Shown piece after piece: positions 61,888 to 64,000 of a stretch of 64,000 nt of DNA. How positions within the stretch are numbered: position 1 is the first letter of the stretch; every line of letters starts with the position of its first letter. Where the stretch lies: positions 124,001-188,000 of the forward strand of contig NZ_JACVQF010000238.1 of the NCBI RefSeq assembly GCF_014534645.1, read 5' to 3'. Below the pieces are notes generated by a model. That model saw only the letters and a list, made by a program, of their open reading frames with translations. It was not told the DNA's origin and searched no databases. The stretch comes from Streptomyces griseicoloratus. Its GTDB lineage: Bacteria > Actinomycetota > Actinomycetes > Streptomycetales > Streptomycetaceae. Position numbers and translations under genes: made by a program.

Positions 61888-62568
61888 CTACGGTTCGAAC
61901 TTGTAGCCGAGGCCGCGCACCGTCACCAGGTAGCGCGGCGCGCCCGGGTCGGGCTCGATCTTGGCGCGCAGCCGCTTGACGTGGACGTCGAGGGTCTTGG
62001 TGTCACCGACGTAGTCGGCACCCCACACCCGGTCGATGAGCTGCATGCGGGTCAGCACGCGGCCGGCGTTGCGCAGCAGCATCTCCAGCAGGTCGAACTC
62101 CTTCAGCGGCAGGTCGACCTTGGTGCCGCCGACGGTCACCACGTGCCGGTCGACGTCCATGCGGACGGGTCCGGCCTCCAGGGCGGCGGGGGCGACCTCC
62201 TCCGGTTCGCCCCGGCGGCGCAGGACGGCCCGGATGCGGGCGACCAGCTCGCGGGAGGAGAAGGGCTTGGTGACGTAGTCGTCGGCCCCTATCTCCAGGC
62301 CGACGACCTTGTCGATCTCGCTGTCCTTGGCGGTCACCATGATCACGGGGACGTTGGAACGGCCGCGCAGCTGACGGCACACCTCGGTGCCCGGCAGTCC
62401 GGGCAGCATCAGGTCGAGGAGGACGAGGTCGGCGCCGTTGCGCTCGAACTCGTCGAGTCCGTCGGGCCCGGTGGTCGCGACGGCGACCTCGAAACCCTCC
62501 TTGCGGAGCATGTACGACAGGGCGTCGGAGAAGGACTCCTCGTCCTCGACGACGAGCACTCGGGTCAC
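61888..62568 (-). CDS. phoP: phosphate-response regulator PhoP
   Basis: A 226-aa OmpR-family regulator. The receiver has the acidic pair in RVLVVEDEESFSDAL and the phosphoacceptor Asp52 in LVLLDLMLPGLPG. The C-terminal winged helix carries DLPLKEFDLLEMLLRNAGRV, LIDRVWGADYVGDTKTLDVH and TVRGLGYKFEP. It controls the phosphate-limitation regulon and antibiotic timing in streptomycetes by binding GTTCACC-like PHO boxes. The GTG overlaps the phoR stop (GTGA), so translation is coupled. Confidence 0.96.
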   Translation of the reverse strand: MTRVLVVEDEESFSDALSYMLRKEGFEVAVATTGPDGLDEFERNGADLVLLDLMLPGLPGTEVCRQLRGRSNVPVIMVTAKDSEIDKVVGLEIGADDYVTKPFSSRELVARIRAVLRRRGEPEEVAPAALEAGPVRMDVDRHVVTVGGTKVDLPLKEFDLLEMLLRNAGRVLTRMQLIDRVWGADYVGDTKTLDVHVKRLRAKIEPDPGAPRYLVTVRGLGYKFEP

Positions 62569-64000
62569 GGAAGGACCTCCGGGGCGGGAAGCGTTTCGTA
62601 CGGGGATGGGGGGGATGCGTGGGGGGAAGTGCGACGGGGCCGCCGGGTCTCACCGTTGAGACCCGCACGCTCGGCACGCTCTTCGTGCTCCGCGCACTCG
62701 GCACGCTGTTCGTGCTCCGCGCGCTCGGCGTGACGGGGGTGATCCGCGTGATCGGAGCGATCTGCGTGATCGGCGTGATCGGAGTGGTCCGCGGGGCGCT
62801 CCTGATCGGCATGGGCCTGATCCACCTGCTCCTGGCCGTCAGCCGGATCCGCATGGTCCGCGTGCTCCGCGTGCTCCATGTGGTCCGCGTACGCGTCAGG
62901 GGCGGTCCGCTGCCGTGTGCGGTCGCCGGCGCGGGCCGTGCCCGCCTCCGGCAGCCGCAGGGTGAAGGTGGAACCCTGGCCTTCGGCGCTCCACACCGTG
63001 ACCTCCCCGCCGTGCGAGGCGACCACGTGCTTGACGATCGCGAGACCGAGGCCGGTGCCTCCGGTGGCCCGGGAACGGGCCGGGTCGACGCGGTAGAAGC
63101 GTTCGAAGATGCGCTCCTTGTCCTTGTCGGAGATGCCGATGCCCTGGTCGGTCACGGCGATCTCGATCATGTCACCGCCGGATGCGCCGACACGGCGGGC
63201 GGCGATGCCGACGCGGGTGCGGGCGGGCGAGTAGTTGACGGCGTTCTCGACGAGGTTGCCGAGGGCCGCGGCGAGCTGGCCGCGGTTGCCGCGGACGTGC
63301 AGGTCGGCCGTGCCTCCGGCGGCCATGGTGATCTGCTTGGTGCCGGCCGCGTGCCGGCAGCGGTCGATGGCCTCGGCGACCAGTTCGTCCACCCGGACGG
63401 GCTCGGCGTCGTCGAGCGGATCGTCGTTCTGGACCCGGGACAGGTCGATGAGCTCCTGCACGAGATTGGTCAGCCGGGTCGCCTCGATCTGCATCCGCCC
63501 GGCGAAGCGCTGCACGGCCTCGGGGTCGTCGGAGGCGTCCATGACCGCCTCGGAGAGCAGGGAGAGCGCGCCGACGGGCGTCTTCAGCTCATGGCTCACG
63601 TTGGCGACGAAGTCGCGTCGTACGGCCTCGATGCGGCGCGCCTCGGTGAGGTCCTCGACGAGCAGGAGCACGAGCCGGGAGCCGAGGGGCGCGACGCGGG
63701 CGGACACGGCGAGGGCCTCGCCCCGTCCGTTGCCGCGCCTCGGCAGATCCAGCTCGACCTGCCGTATCTCCCCGTCCCTCCGCGTGTCCCGGGCCATCTG
63801 CAGCATGGGCTCGACGGCCAGCTTGCCGCCCCGGACCAGGCCGAGGGCGTACGCCGCCGAGCTGGCCTTGACGACGGCGTCGGCCTCGTCGAGGACGACG
63901 GCGGAGGACCTGAGCACCGACAGGACGGTGTCCACGCCGGGCGGGAGCACCGGGTCGGTGTGCAGGGAGGTCCGGGTGGGCCGCTTCTGGTCGCGCTCGC
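62565..64000 (-). CDS. phoR: phosphate sensor histidine kinase PhoR (5' end outside the window)
   Basis: About 478 codons are visible and the frame continues past 64000 (ERDQKRPTRTSLHTDP precedes LPPGVD), so the N-terminal membrane anchor is missing from view. Present are a PAS-like region (SSAVVLDEADAVVKASSAAY), the HisKA box FVANVSHELKTPVGALSLLS, the HATPase boxes NLVENAVNYSPARTRVGI, VTDQGIGISDKDKERIFERF and GGTGLGLAIVKHVVASHGGE. A 79-residue His/Ala/Asp/Glu-rich tail (encoded by 62661-62897) with 13 histidines follows the kinase domain. It phosphorylates PhoP under phosphate limitation. Confidence 0.95.
   Translation of the reverse strand, partial: ERDQKRPTRTSLHTDPVLPPGVDTVLSVLRSSAVVLDEADAVVKASSAAYALGLVRGGKLAVEPMLQMARDTRRDGEIRQVELDLPRRGNGRGEALAVSARVAPLGSRLVLLLVEDLTEARRIEAVRRDFVANVSHELKTPVGALSLLSEAVMDASDDPEAVQRFAGRMQIEATRLTNLVQELIDLSRVQNDDPLDDAEPVRVDELVAEAIDRCRHAAGTKQITMAAGGTADLHVRGNRGQLAAALGNLVENAVNYSPARTRVGIAARRVGASGGDMIEIAVTDQGIGISDKDKERIFERFYRVDPARSRATGGTGLGLAIVKHVVASHGGEVTVWSAEGQGSTFTLRLPEAGTARAGDRTRQRTAPDAYADHMEHAEHADHADPADGQEQVDQAHADQERPADHSDHADHADRSDHADHPRHAERAEHEQRAECAEHEERAERAGLNGETRRPRRTSPHASPPSPYETLPAPEVLP

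Overview
This window is Streptomyces chromosome. It is strongly GC-rich with G/C third positions, many GTG starts, mycothiol-type DinB enzymes, CarD, MsiK, PhoR-PhoP and small Streptomyces-only proteins. From memory, gene order matches the S. coelicolor stretch from about SCO4316 (left) down to SCO4229 (right). About 60 protein genes and one tRNA were found. There are no insertion sequences, integrases, CRISPR arrays or clear foreign islands, so it reads as core chromosome with a few strain-variable spots.

Left third (1-19.2 kb): a RelE-like protein, a HelD/HelR-type helicase, and cutC preceded by a DasR (dre) site. Two mycothiol-dependent maleylpyruvate-isomerase-fold proteins follow, one fused to a GNAT domain, with an HD hydrolase between them. 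Next comes a probable MurNAc-salvage operon: RpiR/MurR regulator, MurQ etherase and PTS EIIBC. Then a DHFR-like reductase, an esterase, an old-yellow-enzyme homologue, groEL2 behind a compound CIRCE element, a cold-shock protein with a ~104-nt leader, and thrC-thiS behind a SAM-I riboswitch.

Middle (19.2-43.3 kb): compatible-solute genes gpgS, otsA and otsB. An orphan sugar-binding lipoprotein is divergent from nagK-nagA across two dre sites. A PfkB kinase, a CBM35-like membrane protein and the diguanylate cyclase cdgB (BldD-like box upstream) follow. Then an ArfB-like hydrolase, TerD, a GNAT-Nudix fusion, and senR-senS divergent from hbpS around a 32-bp near-palindrome. A parS site, an M1 peptidase, a pentapeptide-repeat protein, an FAD enzyme, a quinone reductase behind a perfect SoxR box and an MFS pump complete this part.

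Right third (43.3-64 kb): a 1,088-aa secreted Ig-like protein, a DAO oxidoreductase, an APH(6)-like kinase, tRNA-Thr(UGU), a DUF3224/WYL pair around a 27-bp palindrome, msiK, a sugar nucleotidyltransferase and a DoxX protein. The conserved actinobacterial block rlmB-cysS-ispF-ispD-carD-lpqE comes next. The window ends inside phoR of phoP-phoR.

Functional threads. Amino-sugar and cell-wall recycling: MurNAc import and phosphorylation, MurQ, NagA/NagK, and dre-like sites at cutC, nagK and msiK. Carbohydrate/trehalose metabolism. Redox sensing by SenSR-HbpS and SoxR. Phosphate control. Many genes have a -10 hexamer ending 6-7 nt before the start codon, implying leaderless mRNAs. Short tandem repeats occupy several intergenic gaps.
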